A DNA stretch of 64,000 bases, from the NCBI RefSeq assembly GCF_009727055.1, contig NC_052354.1, forward strand, positions 45,072,784 through 45,136,783, given 5' to 3'. Positions 1 through 12,710 of this stretch are shown here, piece after piece. Under the pieces are notes generated by a model. It searched no databases and had not been told where the DNA came from. It worked only from the letters and a program-made list of their open reading frames with translations. Position 1 is the stretch's first letter. Each line of letters starts with the position of its first letter. The position numbers and the translations under genes are program-made. Source of the DNA: Benincasa hispida. Taxonomy: Eukaryota; Streptophyta; Magnoliopsida; Cucurbitales; Cucurbitaceae.

Positions 1-3000
1 TATTAGTGTCAAGACAAAAGAATTGGAAATGGCTTCAATATTTGAGGGCAAATTATCTGGAAGATTAGCTTGTATCCAGAATGCAGACAACAATTGTGAT
101 AATTGATCCTCGCTAAATTTCATGATATGCAGTTCCTGAAACACGAAACCAAATACTCAGTTCAATAAATCACCAGGGGATCGAATGAATAAATAATTTC
201 TTATGTTACAAGTTGGCTTACTTCTTCAGTGGAACTCGAGGATCCAGCTTTCCTGTCAATAATTGAGTGAATCTTGTGAAAAGTAGGATAATTTCTGTGG
301 TACCGCCTATGCTTCCAGTCTTCTTCTAAAGAATTTAGATTATCATGAACATTGTTTCCAGTTTTTTCTTCTTTCGAGCCATCCTTTTCTCGTCGAAGTT
401 TATCCAGTAAAGCAGTAATAGAAGCAGATGTTGATGCAGATGCTGCATTTGAATGCCATGCAGCTGGCTTGTAAGGAGAACCGGATTGCACCGAAGCAGT
501 TTCATGTTCGTGGGAATTAGAACTGGGAAAGACAAGAACAGAGAAAATTTGATGAGCTCCAACGCGGGTTTCAACATCGGGATGCAACATTGCTTTCAGG
601 ATTTGGACAAGAAGGGCTTCTGGAAATACCTATATATATACAAGTACTTTAATGGTGAGCAAATGATGGCTGCATCTCGTGAGAAATTGACAAATTTTCA
701 GTATAGAAAGATAAGGGCTACAAAATGTGCAAGGATAACAAGTTCAACCTCAAATGGATCCGACTGTAAACAAAGGTCAAATAAAAAATCAAACCACAGA
801 ACTCAGCTGACTATGCAAAATCAAAGCCATATTAAAGCCTTTCTACAAAAAATGAGTTAATTATAAGAGGAATGTTTTTTGAGTTTCTAGCAGAAACTAA
901 TAAAAGTGCACAAGTGGCTTTTAGCCCATATATCCTTGTTTTTGACAATATGTTTGTTCCCATCAATATCTTTCTAAAAGGCAACACAAGAGGAAGCTCA
1001 AAGAAAAAGCTAAAGCAATTGAACACGCTCCACATTTTAACCAGTCTATAAACATTTCATCCATGAACGATGATGTGTTTCTTTAGAGTCTCATCTAGTT
1101 CAATAACAAGCACTTCCTGTTCACCCTGTTCAAAAGATCATGCTTAAAAAAGATTATCCAAAACTATATCAAGAATTTCCTGTTAAAAAACACCCTAACG
1201 GTAATAGTAACCTCATGTATTAACACTCCTGCAAGACAAATATAATAGAATCAAGGAGAGATTCTTAAGCATGAAAAAACTAATAGCAGTCCATTGTTAA
1301 CAATTACATACCTGTTGTGAATCTGAAGAAATTGGTGCCAAGGAAATCATATGAGCAAGAACAATCAAGGATCCAATGGTGGCTCTTGCAACAACTCCAG
1401 AAGTCAGATTCTCGAGAGATATAGCCATCAAATCGTACAAAGGACGTGCATCACCAATCTAGCAAAACCGGATTTAGTTCAATCTACCATCGAAATCAAG
1501 TATGGAACAATGTTATAAATACTTCAACCATACCCCTTTTGCAATTTCAAGTAAGCAGTCTTCAATAGAATTTTGAAGTGAAATATTCAAATCTAGTTCT
1601 TGTTGCCCAACTGAATCAACTGTGACTTGAAGACTCTTCCTAAGATGCCTGCACAAGTCAGAGACAGATCCAATATCTGCCAGCACAGCTCCCGATCTAA
1701 TTTGTCTGGCTAAATTTGAGGCAACTTGAATGACAAATGATTTGAGCTGAGGATCATGTGAAACATTTTTGTGGTCCAGATGGCGAATTACAGATGCCAA
1801 AATTAAATGCTGGTTACCTGAGGAACAAAATTGAAGTAAATACCACCCCAATTCCTTGTTTCGTTATAACAAGAGCAGAAATCCCAAGTCTGATGCAAAA
1901 GGGAGTGAAAAACACCTGAACTCTCCATGAAGTATAATATATCAGACAAAACCATCAAAGCAAGCCCTTGCTGTGGAATCCAGTGCCTTCCAGAATCGAA
2001 GTAGATAAACATTGGATCCAACACTCGGCGCATTGTCGTACTCTCCTTGGCCAAATCAACCATTCGTTGCAAACAAATCTGAGACCACACTTTCGGTGCC
2101 TCGACCTCCTCCCTAAAGAACAAGCAAAAGAATTATAAGCTACAAAATCCTATAGCTAATTTGGCTGACTTAAAAGAGAATATGACACAATGTAAAATAC
2201 CTAGTGAGTAAAGCAGGATCCTTCTTTTCTGGTCTTGGCCTGATGATTGTGCAGGAACCAGTAGCATCACCACCTACTGTACCACCTCTGCCTTCAGATC
2301 TGACAACTTCATTAAGCCAATTATGATGTGGCTCCAAGCTATCATCAGAGTTACCATCATGGGCAGGGTCATAGTTTTCAAGAGTCACGCGAACCATCTG
2401 ATATTTCAACAGCAGTTATGTGATGAATAATAAAATGTCAAGTATGAAAGGAAAGCTTTTTTATAACATGATGTTTCAATATTTTAGATGCATTGGTATA
2501 ATTCCAGACATTTTGCCCAAGATACATTCAAATCAAGTGCATAGTAATTGAATTATGAAGTAATAATATGATGCAACCTTCATGACAGAAAGCACATTAG
2601 TTGTTATTATTAGTAACTTCTGGCTAACTAGCAGACTTGTTAACTGTTAGCATATCCTTCTCTTCTTCTCTGTGGTAGGAGATGAGCTGTTACCATGTAA
2701 TGTGGAGAGCTTTTACTTAAAAGTTATAGTTATATCTGCCTTAATAGACAAAGAACTGTACTTAAATCACTGAAGGGGGGATAGAAAAGACACAGTTTAA
2801 CCATATCTGTTAGGAGAAGGCAAAATTTACCTCATCGAAGTCAAGAAAAATGTGTGAATACTCAGTCATGAACCAGACCTGGCAAAAAAGAGGATGAGAA
2901 ATTGCTGAGAAGAAAAAGTGCCAGCTTAGAATGAAAAAAAGTGAAAAGTCCAACATTATTAGTCCATGTGAATTATATTGAGTTAACAGCAATAATCTAC

Positions 3001-5213
3001 TAGAACTAAAGCACAAAATGCAGAAAAGTGAAGGTTTCTTTTTTGAAGTACACAATACAAAAATAATGATAACTTAATATATGAAAAGGCACAGTATTAA
3101 TGTACTATAAATAAGAACAATGAAGAACTAAGAAATGGTGGCCTTTAAGGAAATTTGTTTAAGATAGAAGACTATTTTCTCAAATGTGGGATAAACCACA
3201 AAATAAAGCATTGAAGGGAAACATCGTGCAACCATGGCAGAAATGCATTGTAGACTTGATGCCCTCAAGCACTGCTTTTTATGGTCTTCCCCTCTTTCCA
3301 GTGCCAGCATACATACTTTAGGTACCAAGTTCTCAACATTGTGCATGTAAGTGCTATCTGCCTGTCCATCATAAATGGGGAAAAAAGAATAATTAGAAGA
3401 AAAAAACAAGTGAATAGAAGAGAAGAGAACTAGAAAATATATTAAAAACTCCCCTGCATGCATACAAGGATGCTACAGTGATCAGAGGATAAATGTCCGT
3501 CCAGAAGAAGAAAAGTAGGAACAACTTATAGAAGGCCATAAACTGGCCAAAGGCATGCAATCGTGTACTAGAAAAAAATATTCCCATCCATTTTAAGCTT
3601 GGATATTGATCGTTGCCAATTTTACCAAAAACAAAATGGCTACACTTAGTTTATGGAAATGCACAAGGTAGAAAAAAAATACCGGGCACATATATACTCT
3701 AGTCTAGATTGCAAACACAGATGTGAAAGCTAAATCCCTGTTGTTAGATGAGTGAATACTTCACCCGATTTGTCTCGCACAGATTACACAGATCAAACTA
3801 TACATCAAAAGCGAGAACATACATAAATAACAAAAATAACAAATCTCTGCTCACTACAATCAGTGTTCTTCTTCCCTTGATATAAGGCCATGAGATCTAG
3901 AATCACCTGATTGTGTATGAAGTTTGTCAAGGTTTGACACCCGAGTATTCGCAAATCATCGTGCTTAGAGTTGTCTAAAAGTTCAACAATGACCTTCAGC
4001 AGACTACCCGCAAAATATGCCCTTCAAAAGTGAAGATAGACTCAATGACTAATAGTTGCTAAAATAAGTATCAAGGCGAAGCAACTAGAGCTTTATAAGG
4101 TCTCGGAACAAAAGCAAAAACCAGGACCAAGAAACATGACAAAAGCAACTGCTTAAGCAGAACCCATGAACCACATATGCAGTTCAACACCGCAAACAGA
4201 AGATGAAAGGTTACCACTTACATTTGGTTCTTACAAAGGGAAAGCAACTTATTGTATGCATCTGCAATTATAGTAATGCATTTGACTTGCTCACAGTGAA
4301 GTTCTTTACAGCACCTGTCTTCAAGATATTTTACAATCTGGGGACGAGGGACAATAAAAGGAAGCATCAGTACCCCAGCAATGAAACACATACTTCTGAA
4401 CTAATCAAACCTTTCTGCTTCAAAGATTATAAAACTGCATATAGCATGAATACCTTTGGAATGCGGAAAGGATTTTTTGCAGCATATTCACACAACTTAA
4501 TAATTTTCCTCTCGCTTTGAGGGCCATCCTGTGAAGGGTTCAACCACCAAAGCTCATTCAATGTAACTATTGATTCGTAAAACTAAAAGTAAAAAAGAAA
4601 ATCTCATCAATCGTGTTTACCAAAATGCCAACAGTTAAAACATGCTGAGTTGTTCCATGCAGACTCTTTTCATTGTTAAGTTTGTGTTCAATTGAAAGTT
4701 CTATCTTCTCCAAATTTAGAAATAGAACAGTTAAAAAAGAATTACATCGTAGTTCTTTTCCATTTGATCACCAGACAACTAGAAGAAAGGAAAATCAACT
4801 CATCATCCGTCGCATTCCATTAACACGGTCAAAGAACAACACCAAACTCAAACAGATCTACAAACCATTCAAAATTCCACACATCAAGGCAAACAAATCT
4901 GGTCCAAACGGCTAACAAAAATTAAGGGCCATGAAGTCATCCTTAGTTCAATTCCATTATCACAGTCAAAGACAACATAAAATTTAAACAAACAGATCAA
5001 CAAACGATCAAAAACTTCAGACATCAATGGTCCTACAGTACTAATGATTAGGCATAAAAAGGACTAGCAAATGCTTACAAGCGATTTAGGAAATATGTCA
5101 GCAAGCAATTTCTTGTAACGCTTAACTGGCTGCCGAGATCTTGACCTCAAAGCAGGGCAGCATATGCACATGTTCCCGCATGCTGGGAAGATTTTTCTGG
5201 AGATTACACCCAT
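1..5213 (-). CDS. SRL2: Plant EFR3 homologue (SEMI-ROLLED LEAF 2/EFOP type), 5' two thirds of the gene
   Basis: ARM/HEAT-type scaffold of the EFR3 family. In plants (EFOP proteins) it anchors the PI4-kinase alpha1 complex at the plasma membrane. Coding exons, in transcript order: 5079-5213, 4454-4528, 4222-4337, 3907-4021, 3233-3361, 2831-2878, 2201-2397, 1916-2112, 1534-1817, 1312-1458, 222-629, 1-135. All have GT-AG borders and phases add up to 662 open codons. The protein begins MGVISRKIFPACGNMCICCP, with cysteines at 12, 16, 18 and 19 followed by a basic stretch (RSRSRQPVKRYKK). This matches the S-acylated, lipid-binding N-terminus of the family and supports this start codon. Helical-repeat segments follow (for example GCQTLTNFIHNQ, VGAHQIFSVLVFP). 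A Ser/Ala-rich linker is encoded in the 222-629 exon. Family members are about 1000 aa, so roughly the last third lies beyond the left edge. The orthology call is from memory of the family. Confidence 0.93.
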
Positions 5214-6250
5214 TTCCTGCAACAAAAGAAAGCACAAGAAAACTTGAGCCTTCCTTCCACCAAGATTTGCTTCCATACGCATAAGCGCATGAGAAAGAAG
5301 GGGTCAAATGTTCTGAAATATCCTGTGGAACCCATTTAACAAGGAAAGACATCCATTTTTAGAAAGATAAAAAACACTCGTTTACTAGTTGGGGGAAAAT
5401 TTTTCCATCTTGCAACGTAGGAGAAGAATGACAAGTGTGGAGGTCAGCATTCTAGAGAAAAAGGAGGTGATACATATACATCAAAGCTAATGCAAAACAG
5501 TAAAGTTGAAATAAGGAGCTAAAGAACAAATTTGAAATCAGGGAAAACGTTTTACAGTTCAAGACAAAGTACAAAAGAGAACAAATAGCAAAGGAAACAA
5601 AAAAAAAAAACCCACCTAGAAGAAGCTAAAAACACTGTAAGGCTACATAATAAGAAAAACTCAAAGTTCAAGAACCATTCTAACAACACATTGCAGCAGA
5701 ACACAACACTACATCCTCAGCAGAAACAAAGCTATATCAGAAACAAGAAACAGGTTTTAAAAAAAAAAAAAAAAAAAAACCAACCCATTACACAGAAAAA
5801 CCCAAAACTACATGAGAAAACACAAAATGAAAGAATTTCAAACAACCCCATAACTCCCTTTTGAAGGAGAAAAACAAGAACAACATTGAAGAGCAAAGTT
5901 ACCTGGCCAACACCCAGAACCCAGATCCGGGAAATGAAACCTCCTCTGTTCTGTGTAAATACAATGAAATGAAGAATCAAACGGTAACAATAGAAATGGC
6001 AATCAAGTAGAATAGAGTAGAATGCGCATGAATTCAGCTCAAAAGGACATGAGAAGTTTTTGAGAAGAGAGAAAGCACGTGAAAGTGTCAGCGTATTCAC
6101 ACTGAAGAAAGTGGATTGGTGGCTTAAATGTCAGAAATTGGAATACTAACCTCCTTCTTCTCTACTTTTTGGTGTTGGGCAAAGGCTAAAACAAACACCA
6201 GGCGGATTCCCTTTTAGTAATTCAGTCTCTGGCTTCAAAAAAAAAAAAGC
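5214..6250 (-). promoter_or_regulatory. Spliced 5' UTR and proximal promoter of the EFR3-like gene
   Basis: The ATG at 5213 lies three bases inside an exon whose acceptor is at 5217-5218, so the 5' UTR must be spliced. A likely non-coding exon is 5903 to about 5948: donor CCAG|GTAAC on its 3' side, acceptor ACAG in the TTTACACAGAACAG stretch. A first exon probably ends at 6151 (GGAG|GTTAG donor). An A-tract of about 23 bases (5757-5779) sits in the intron. The transcription start near 6.2 kb is inferred only. Confidence 0.5.
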
Positions 6251-9200
6251 TTTAATTTGAACTTCCTTTTACAGGGTTTCTCTCTTCAACCCTTTTTGCT
6301 TCATTCAAATTAGATCACTCTCAAACGCTTTTTGCTCAAAAATGTTGATCCAAATGTTTCCAACGGAAGTGCTTTTGTGGGTTATGGATTGAAATAGAAA
6401 CTGTAATTTGATGGGATTGAAGAAGGCTGTAGGTCAAAATCTTTAATTGGTTTAAATGCATTTGTACTTATCTTTTGGGTAAATACTATACATTTTGTTA
6501 CCGTAATTACTATTTCAAAAACCTTCAATTAGCTATCGTCAATATTATTTCAAAACTCTTATTTACTATCGTCAACATCATTTCAAAACTATCATTTACT
6601 ACTATCTTTTGTACTATTTTATATGCATCATTTTTTTATTTTTTGTTATGGTGTTTATTATTTTCTTTTAAACTAAAATAGTTTACACCTCAAATACATA
6701 TTATTTTAACTCAAACTAAAATAATTTGCACCAAGTGATAGGACGGTAATAACTAACTCTTTGTCCCAAGCACCTCTTAAAGTTTACTCATTTTTATTTA
6801 CATGGTTTCTAAAGGTGAATGTTAAAATGGAAAATTATTTTAAATGATAAGACTACTGAAAATATTTCAAATAATAACAAAATATCACAATCTATATGTG
6901 AATAGATAGTAGTCTATCGTGGTCTATCACAGATAGATAGTAAAGTTTTTTTATATTTATAAATGTTTTTATTCATTTTTCTATATTTAAAAATGTCTCA
7001 TTAAAATTAGCAAAATAATTTCATTACTTTTTCATTTGATAACTACTTGTTTTTTGTTTTTAATGACGTAAATTAAGCATATTTCTATCTATACTTTTCT
7101 TTGTTTGTTATTCACTTTTTTTTAATTATTTTGGAATATTAAGCTAATTTTTTAATTAAAAAAGGGTAAATTTTTAGATAATTATTTTAAATGATAAAAT
7201 TGTTTAAAATATTTTTAAATATAGCAAAATGTCATGCAACAGAATTTTCTTTAAATAATGCATGTGGATGGTTGAATTTGTAGTACATCTTTTTTTCTTT
7301 TTATTTTTCATTTTTTCTTGTTTGTTGAAGATAATTTTTCATTCAAACCATATAGTGTGCCGAGGAAGTGTTAAGATCTCAAAGTTATATATATATATAT
7401 ATATCCATTGTTTTTGTTTTCAAATCAGCAAAATCAAAGGCATCAACTTTTTAGCTAAAAAAATGGCAAGAGACAAAAGACAAAACTTGCCAACATTACA
7501 AACTCAACAACAACATCCTATCCTTTTCCAAAATGAAGCCCTTTCATTTTTATGAGTCATGTATAAAATAAGAAAGAGACAGTGAGTTGAAATTTTCCTT
7601 TCTTAATCTCTTAAAAATGACACTTTTTTAGTTCTTTTATTTATCTCTTTCCCTTCAAAACTTGTCGATATTTGTAAACGATCTCGTGATAAAAATAATA
7701 ATAATAATAATAAATTATAGTACTACAGACGATATATGAAAACTCGTATTCATTCGTAGAAATTGGCAAGCTATATTTCACTTGTTTTTTAAAATATAAA
7801 ATAAAAACATTAAATTATACTATTATCTTTAAACTTTGGGATAGGTTTCAATTATGCTACTAAATGTTGAAAAAATTCTCTTTTTACCCTTCATTTTTTA
7901 AATATGTTATAAAAAAAATACCATTTTGAGAGTTTTTTCATTGAAATATATGAAAATTGACACGACATTATCTAATATGAATTGGAAGGCACGTGTAATA
8001 TCATTTACAACATCACTCACATAAACTCGCATAACAATCGATGTCTACAACTTTATTTATGAAAAATGATTCTAGCGATATCTTTTCATATGAAATAAAT
8101 AGTAAGAGCTATCTTAATATCTTTATATTTATACATTAGTTGTCATATCGATTTTCACCTTTCACTTTAATAGAAAAAAAATATTATTTTAAAATAAATC
8201 GAAATTTCAATGATATCTTTTGAAACAAATTTCAAAATTCAAAGGTATTTTAAATTAATTAACTTAAAATAAACTAGAGATTCAATTTTTTAGAAAATAT
8301 CTTAACCTAATCCGTTATGAACTTATTGAATTGAATTTTTTTAAAGGTTTAAAAAGTGTTTTTGAGTGGAGAAATGCTTTTGAACATTTAAAGAGTAGAA
8401 GTGCTAGAAAATGAATGAAGAAAAGTTACCCATGAATTATACTATGTGGTCACCACTAGGCTAAAATTCAATGTATTTTGAGTATCTTTGCAGCAAAAGT
8501 ATGTGGGTGCATTAATCATAGAGAACCCATTAAGTTAATGCTATTCTAAGTTTGTCCAAATATGAATCATATTTTATGGAATTTAATGCCAATAAAAACC
8601 ATTTTTGTAGGGGGGAAAAAAAAGAAAAGATTTATGGAAAGGCCCAATAAAAGGTCCCACTTATGGTTGTGTTTAAAGCAAGGAATCTAAACAATTGAAT
8701 CAACTATAAGCTATGAGACTTTGGGATAATTTAATCATTTTGCTATTATTTTATGCACATTTTAAATGAGGAAAAAAATAACCTTTTTTATTTTTTTAAG
8801 AATATAATTTATCTCATATTTGCTGGTCAACAACTATCTGCATTTGGTGGTAAGATTAGGAACCACTCAAGTCAATGCTGATATAGTAATTATCAAGTTG
8901 ATTTTTTTTTTTCAAAATATTGGCAAGATTATTCATAAAATACCATATTAACAAATAACAATGTGTTTATGTATATAATACAAAACAAAAAATAGAAACT
9001 ATAAGGTTTTACAACATTAATATGTATAACGACTTAAAAACATTCTCTCAATTCAATCGACCTTCGAAAAATGAATTAGAGAGTTAATATTAACCCACTA
9101 ATATAAACTATTTCAATGATTCACTTAGAAATGTAGAAATATAAACTATTTCAATGATTCACTTAGAAATGTAGAAATATAGGTTAATGACTGGAAAAAT

Positions 9201-10135
9201 ATTCTCTCAATTCAATCTAAGAAACGTTTCGAAAAATGAATTAGAAAGTAATATATAAAAAAAACTTCAATCACTCCTTCCAAAAATGTAGGTTAGGAGA
9301 TGATATAGTCTCGATCATGATATAAAATATCGATGTCAACGAAAATATCGATATATTAATTTTACAAAAAAATCAATGGAAAGATCAATAAAATGTCGAT
9401 TTCGATGGATATTTCTAAGAAATTATAAAAATAAATTTAAATTAGTAAATATACATTTTATGACTTTTAAACTAGTTAACATGCACATCATTTATTATTA
9501 TATTTACACCAATGACGTTTTGTTGCTTATTTTTTATGTTTTATGGATCTTTCTACGATATAATGAAAATATCGATTCACCCCTCGTATCGATGTTGAAC
9601 CCATATGGATATGTAAAAATATCAATGAAAAAACCTGACATGTCGACAGAAATTTAATACTATAACCTTAGTCATTCCTCTCAAAATTGCCACAAACAAA
9701 CGAGATTTCACCATACACTACATTGAAAAGTATAATGACACACAAACATGAACGCAACTAAAAGGTTATTGGCATATTCTCCTCCTTTAGGTCATCAAAT
9801 CTTCGTACCTCATATTTATTGTATAAAAGAATATAAAGTAACACATTTCATAAGCGAAGACTTTGTCGATATATTTAAAATCTCTAGACATTTTATAAAA
9901 CATACTCTAATTTTCACAATTTTGAGTTTATTATACATTTAAACAAAATGCACCAATTCTCTCAAATCAAAAGATAAAATAGGGATAAAGAATTAAAAAA
10001 AAAAAAATTGATTCAATAATTTATTTAAATGGGTACCATATGAGTGGCTTCAAGCATCAAAGTATATGATTATAAAACAAATGTGCTATCTCCAAAATTT
10101 TAAAGCTAAATCATAAATAGTGCTTCTCAAATTTT
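6251..10135. other. AT-rich intergenic DNA with simple repeats
   Basis: No credible gene on either strand. Contents seen: a (TA)n run at 7387-7404, an (AAT)n run near 7692-7715, GATAGATAGTA-type repeats near 6900-6945, and a perfect 38-bp tandem duplication (listed separately). Short open frames here (6475-6681, 7262-7555, 9376-9657, 9748-9942) are low-complexity and have no recognisable domain. Confidence 0.6.
9101..9176. repeat. Perfect 38-bp direct tandem duplication
   Basis: Two identical adjacent 38-bp units, 9101-9138 and 9139-9176, beginning ATATAAACTATTTCAATGAT, followed by the first four bases of a third unit. Flanking sequence (AATTCAATCGACCTTCGAAAAATGAATTAGA at 9049-9079 and a related copy near 9208-9246) suggests a larger, older duplication around it. 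Confidence 0.9.
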
Positions 10136-10385
10136 GGGTTGTTTGAGGCCCAATATGAGATGGTATATTCTCACATCCTATATCATCTCAGTGTTTAGAG
10201 GCCAATTATCCTATCTCACCGATTTTAATTGTTTGTGGATCTATTTTTGAGACGTGTTTCGTATCTCACCGTCATTTTCCTTCCGTGTATCGTATATCAT
10301 TTCAGTGCTTGAACATATTCTATCAGAACTCTCCAAACATCAGAACTCTCACATCTTATATCATCTCAGCGCCCCAAACAGCCCC
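10136..10385. mobile_element. MITE-like element with imperfect terminal inverted repeats
   Basis: The left end reads GGGTTGTTTGAGGCCC and continues AATATGAGATGG...TCTCACATCC. The reverse complement of the right end reads GGGGCTGTTTGGGGCGCTGA and continues GATGATATAAGATGTGAGAG. The two ends are clearly related. The internal region repeats CATATCATCTCAG/TATCTCACCG motifs. No coding capacity. The target duplication is not clear, so the superfamily is not assigned. Confidence 0.55.
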
Positions 10386-11469
10386 TTCGAGTTGTAGTAA
10401 TGTTGACTAGTCTTAGATTCAATAATTTTATGTTACAAAAACTCATTTTCATGTATAAAGATAAGTTAATTTTTCTTTTTTTTTTTTAAATGAAGATGAT
10501 TCTAACTCCTTATTTATTAAAATTTAATAATAATTCTATAAAGAGGATGTCAATAATAGTCCCCTTGTGAAAAGAGCTTAGTACATTTATTTATTTGTTT
10601 TTATTTTTATTTTTTCGGAATGAGTGCCTAGTACTAGTTAAAATATTAATTAGGGTGTGTTTGGTGTGTGATAAAAATAGAAAGTTGAGTTGAGTTGATA
10701 ATTATTATCTGAAGAGTTAAATTATCTGGGAAGTTAAATTGTTTGTTTGTTTGCAGGAGTTGAGTTGAGTTGACAGCTTTTTTGTGAATGAGATTAGTTC
10801 TATTTTTTTCTGTTTGTTTTTTATTTCATTCTTTTATTTTTAGTTTTATGTTTTGCTATTATTGATTGATTTTCAAATATACACGAATTTTCTCAAATCA
10901 TTTATGACATAAACGGGACAATCACAATTTTTTTCTCAATTTGTAGAACATAATAGATTATTTTTCATATATTCTTTTTAAAAACTGTAATAATTCTAAT
11001 TTTCTTCAATCGGTAAAACATACCAACAAAATATATTTCATATTGCTGCTCAATTAATTGGTATATAATATATTGTATGTATATATTGAATCTTGCTAAC
11101 TTAAATTTATTATTTTACATATCATACAGTTTATTTTTATATAATATGGATAGTATATTTGGAATTGAAATTGTACATAGGATAATTACCTTTCATTTGA
11201 TTATGATGGTGAGAATGTGATGTAGTACACTAAAATTTTTCATAAGATCACAAAAATAATATGAACCATCCGAACATATGACCGTTTCCAAAAAAAATTC
11301 ACAAAATATATGTTCTTTTCGATACTTATAATATCCGTGTCATAAATCAAACACAAAAATTACATGTAATGACGTATGCAAAAGTTATCATTCTTTTCGA
11401 CATGATAGTTCATTGTCCATTTGCTGTTATCCAAAAGAACTATAAACAAAATATAGGGGTGTGGTCAGT

Positions 11470-12050
11470 CTACATGTTTCTTCCTAGTAGACAGAGGCAG
11501 TACCTCTTCCGTGCGTGTTCTGGTATTGCAAAGAAGCAATTTGTCTTCTGAATGTCTGTGACAATGAGGTCAATTAGGGTGACCTGATCATCCTCATTCA
11601 GGCCATCAATGTTGTATATGGCATTTACTACTTCCTTCAGACGTCCGAACTCCAGCTCATACTTCTTCTTTTGCCACGATGCAATTCTACCCGTGTGTGT
11701 GCTCTGCATTTCAACAGTCGATCTCATGATGTCGATCATTTCAGCTTGGAATGATGGCCTCTTCCTCTTACTGCCTCGAGATGACTCGGTCAAGTACACT
11801 CGCTCTACTGTGTATGAATCCTCTGCTGGCTCTTTATCTATTTCATCTTGATTTAATGGTGATTCCATCTGGCGAACCTCAGGTGTGTGACAGTCCTGTG
11901 ATCCAAGTCGAATCTCATCTTCAAACTCTCTGAGTGCATTCATCGCCATCACGTATGGGTCATCACTTGATTGCCCTATTGCTACGGTGGAGAGGTCATC
12001 GTAATGTGGGAATGGTTTGTTCCACATCCCCTTCGCATTGGGATGACTCT
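11470..12050 (-). pseudogene. C-terminal exon of a Harbinger MYB/SANT-like (L10-interacting-MYB type) accessory protein
   Basis: An open exon of about 193 codons follows an acceptor (CAATGCAG|AG) at 12051-12052 and ends in a stop at 11470. It carries the signature found after the MYB/SANT-like domain of plant proteins linked to PIF/Harbinger elements: NAKGMWNKPFPHYDDLSTV near the start, a basic Ser/Arg/Lys patch (SSRGSKRKRPS), then EMIDIMRSTVEMQ and RLKEVVNAIYNIDGLNEDDQ, which predict a helical C-terminus. The N-terminal tryptophan-rich MYB-like domain that should lie upstream is missing; upstream sequence is minisatellite DNA. So this is a partial gene, though the exon itself is intact. In active elements this protein binds element DNA and assists the transposase. 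Whether it is expressed cannot be judged. Confidence 0.7.
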
Positions 12051-12295
12051 GCATTGATACACATACACATTACTAATATTTGAACCAACAAAAATGACAG
12101 TAGAATGAATTTGAACATATAAGATAAGATCGGTCCTTGGAAGAATCCAACAAAAACAATGAACCAAATCATCATATCAAATTTTTGTAAAACTAAAAAG
12201 TAAGCTATGAACTGGAAAAAAATATTTATGTAATATAACACAAAAACTCTATTAAATTAGCTACCAAATTTGAAATGAAAATCAGATTAGGATGA

Positions 12296-12485
12296 GCGAG
12301 ATCCTCCTCATGAGCGAGATCAAGTATTTCTTTAACAAACTGTCTTCCTAGCGATGCTCAACTTACCAGCGAGATTCAACCCACATTTCTAGCGAGATTC
12401 CCTTATAGAGCGAGATTCTCATCACAAAATTAACGAGATTTCCTTCTAAAGCGAGATCCTCATCACAAAATTAGCGAGATTTCAC
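12296..12485. repeat. Degenerate AGCGAGATT minisatellite
   Basis: The core (A/G)GCGAGAT(T/C) occurs about eight times at irregular 15-55 base spacing, with one AACGAGATT variant. Part of the longer phrase CTCATCACAAAATTAGCGAG is repeated. It lies inside the Harbinger-like element, where an N-terminal exon might be expected. Confidence 0.75.
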
Positions 12486-12509
12486 TTGTCGAGGGTTGAA
12501 GTTTTGACT

Positions 12510-12710
12510 TATGTATGTCGAAACTTCAATCTTCGACAACCCTTTATACATATTATTTCCAAATTTTTCTTTGTTTGTCGAGTTCTCAACGTTCAATTAA
12601 TGTTCAACCTATGTATGTTGAAACTTCAACCTTCGACAACCCTAATATACATATTGTTTCCAAGTTTTTCTTTATTTGTTGAGTTCTCGACGTTCGACCT
12701 CTACATTAAT
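12510..12710. repeat. Two tandem units of about 100 bp containing GAAACTTCAAYCTTCGACAA
   Basis: Unit 1 (from 12510) and unit 2 (from 12610) share TATGTATGT(C/T)GAAACTTCAA, the following CTTCGACAACCCT, TACATATT, and TTTCTTTRTTTGTYGAGTTC. The offset is 100-101 bases. Short CGACAACC/CTCGACGTTCGACC motifs continue to about 12740. Lies inside the Harbinger-like element. Confidence 0.8.

Noticed and set aside
1030..1126. Minus-strand phrase GEQEVLVIELDETLKKHIIV preceded by an AG in the EFR3-like intron
   Set aside because: It looks coding but ends in a stop, and the flanking exons (1312-1458 and 222-629) join in frame without it. At most an alternative terminal exon.
11751..11933. Plus-strand frames opposite the MYB-like exon
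   Set aside because: Shadows of the minus-strand exon, which carries the recognisable protein pattern.
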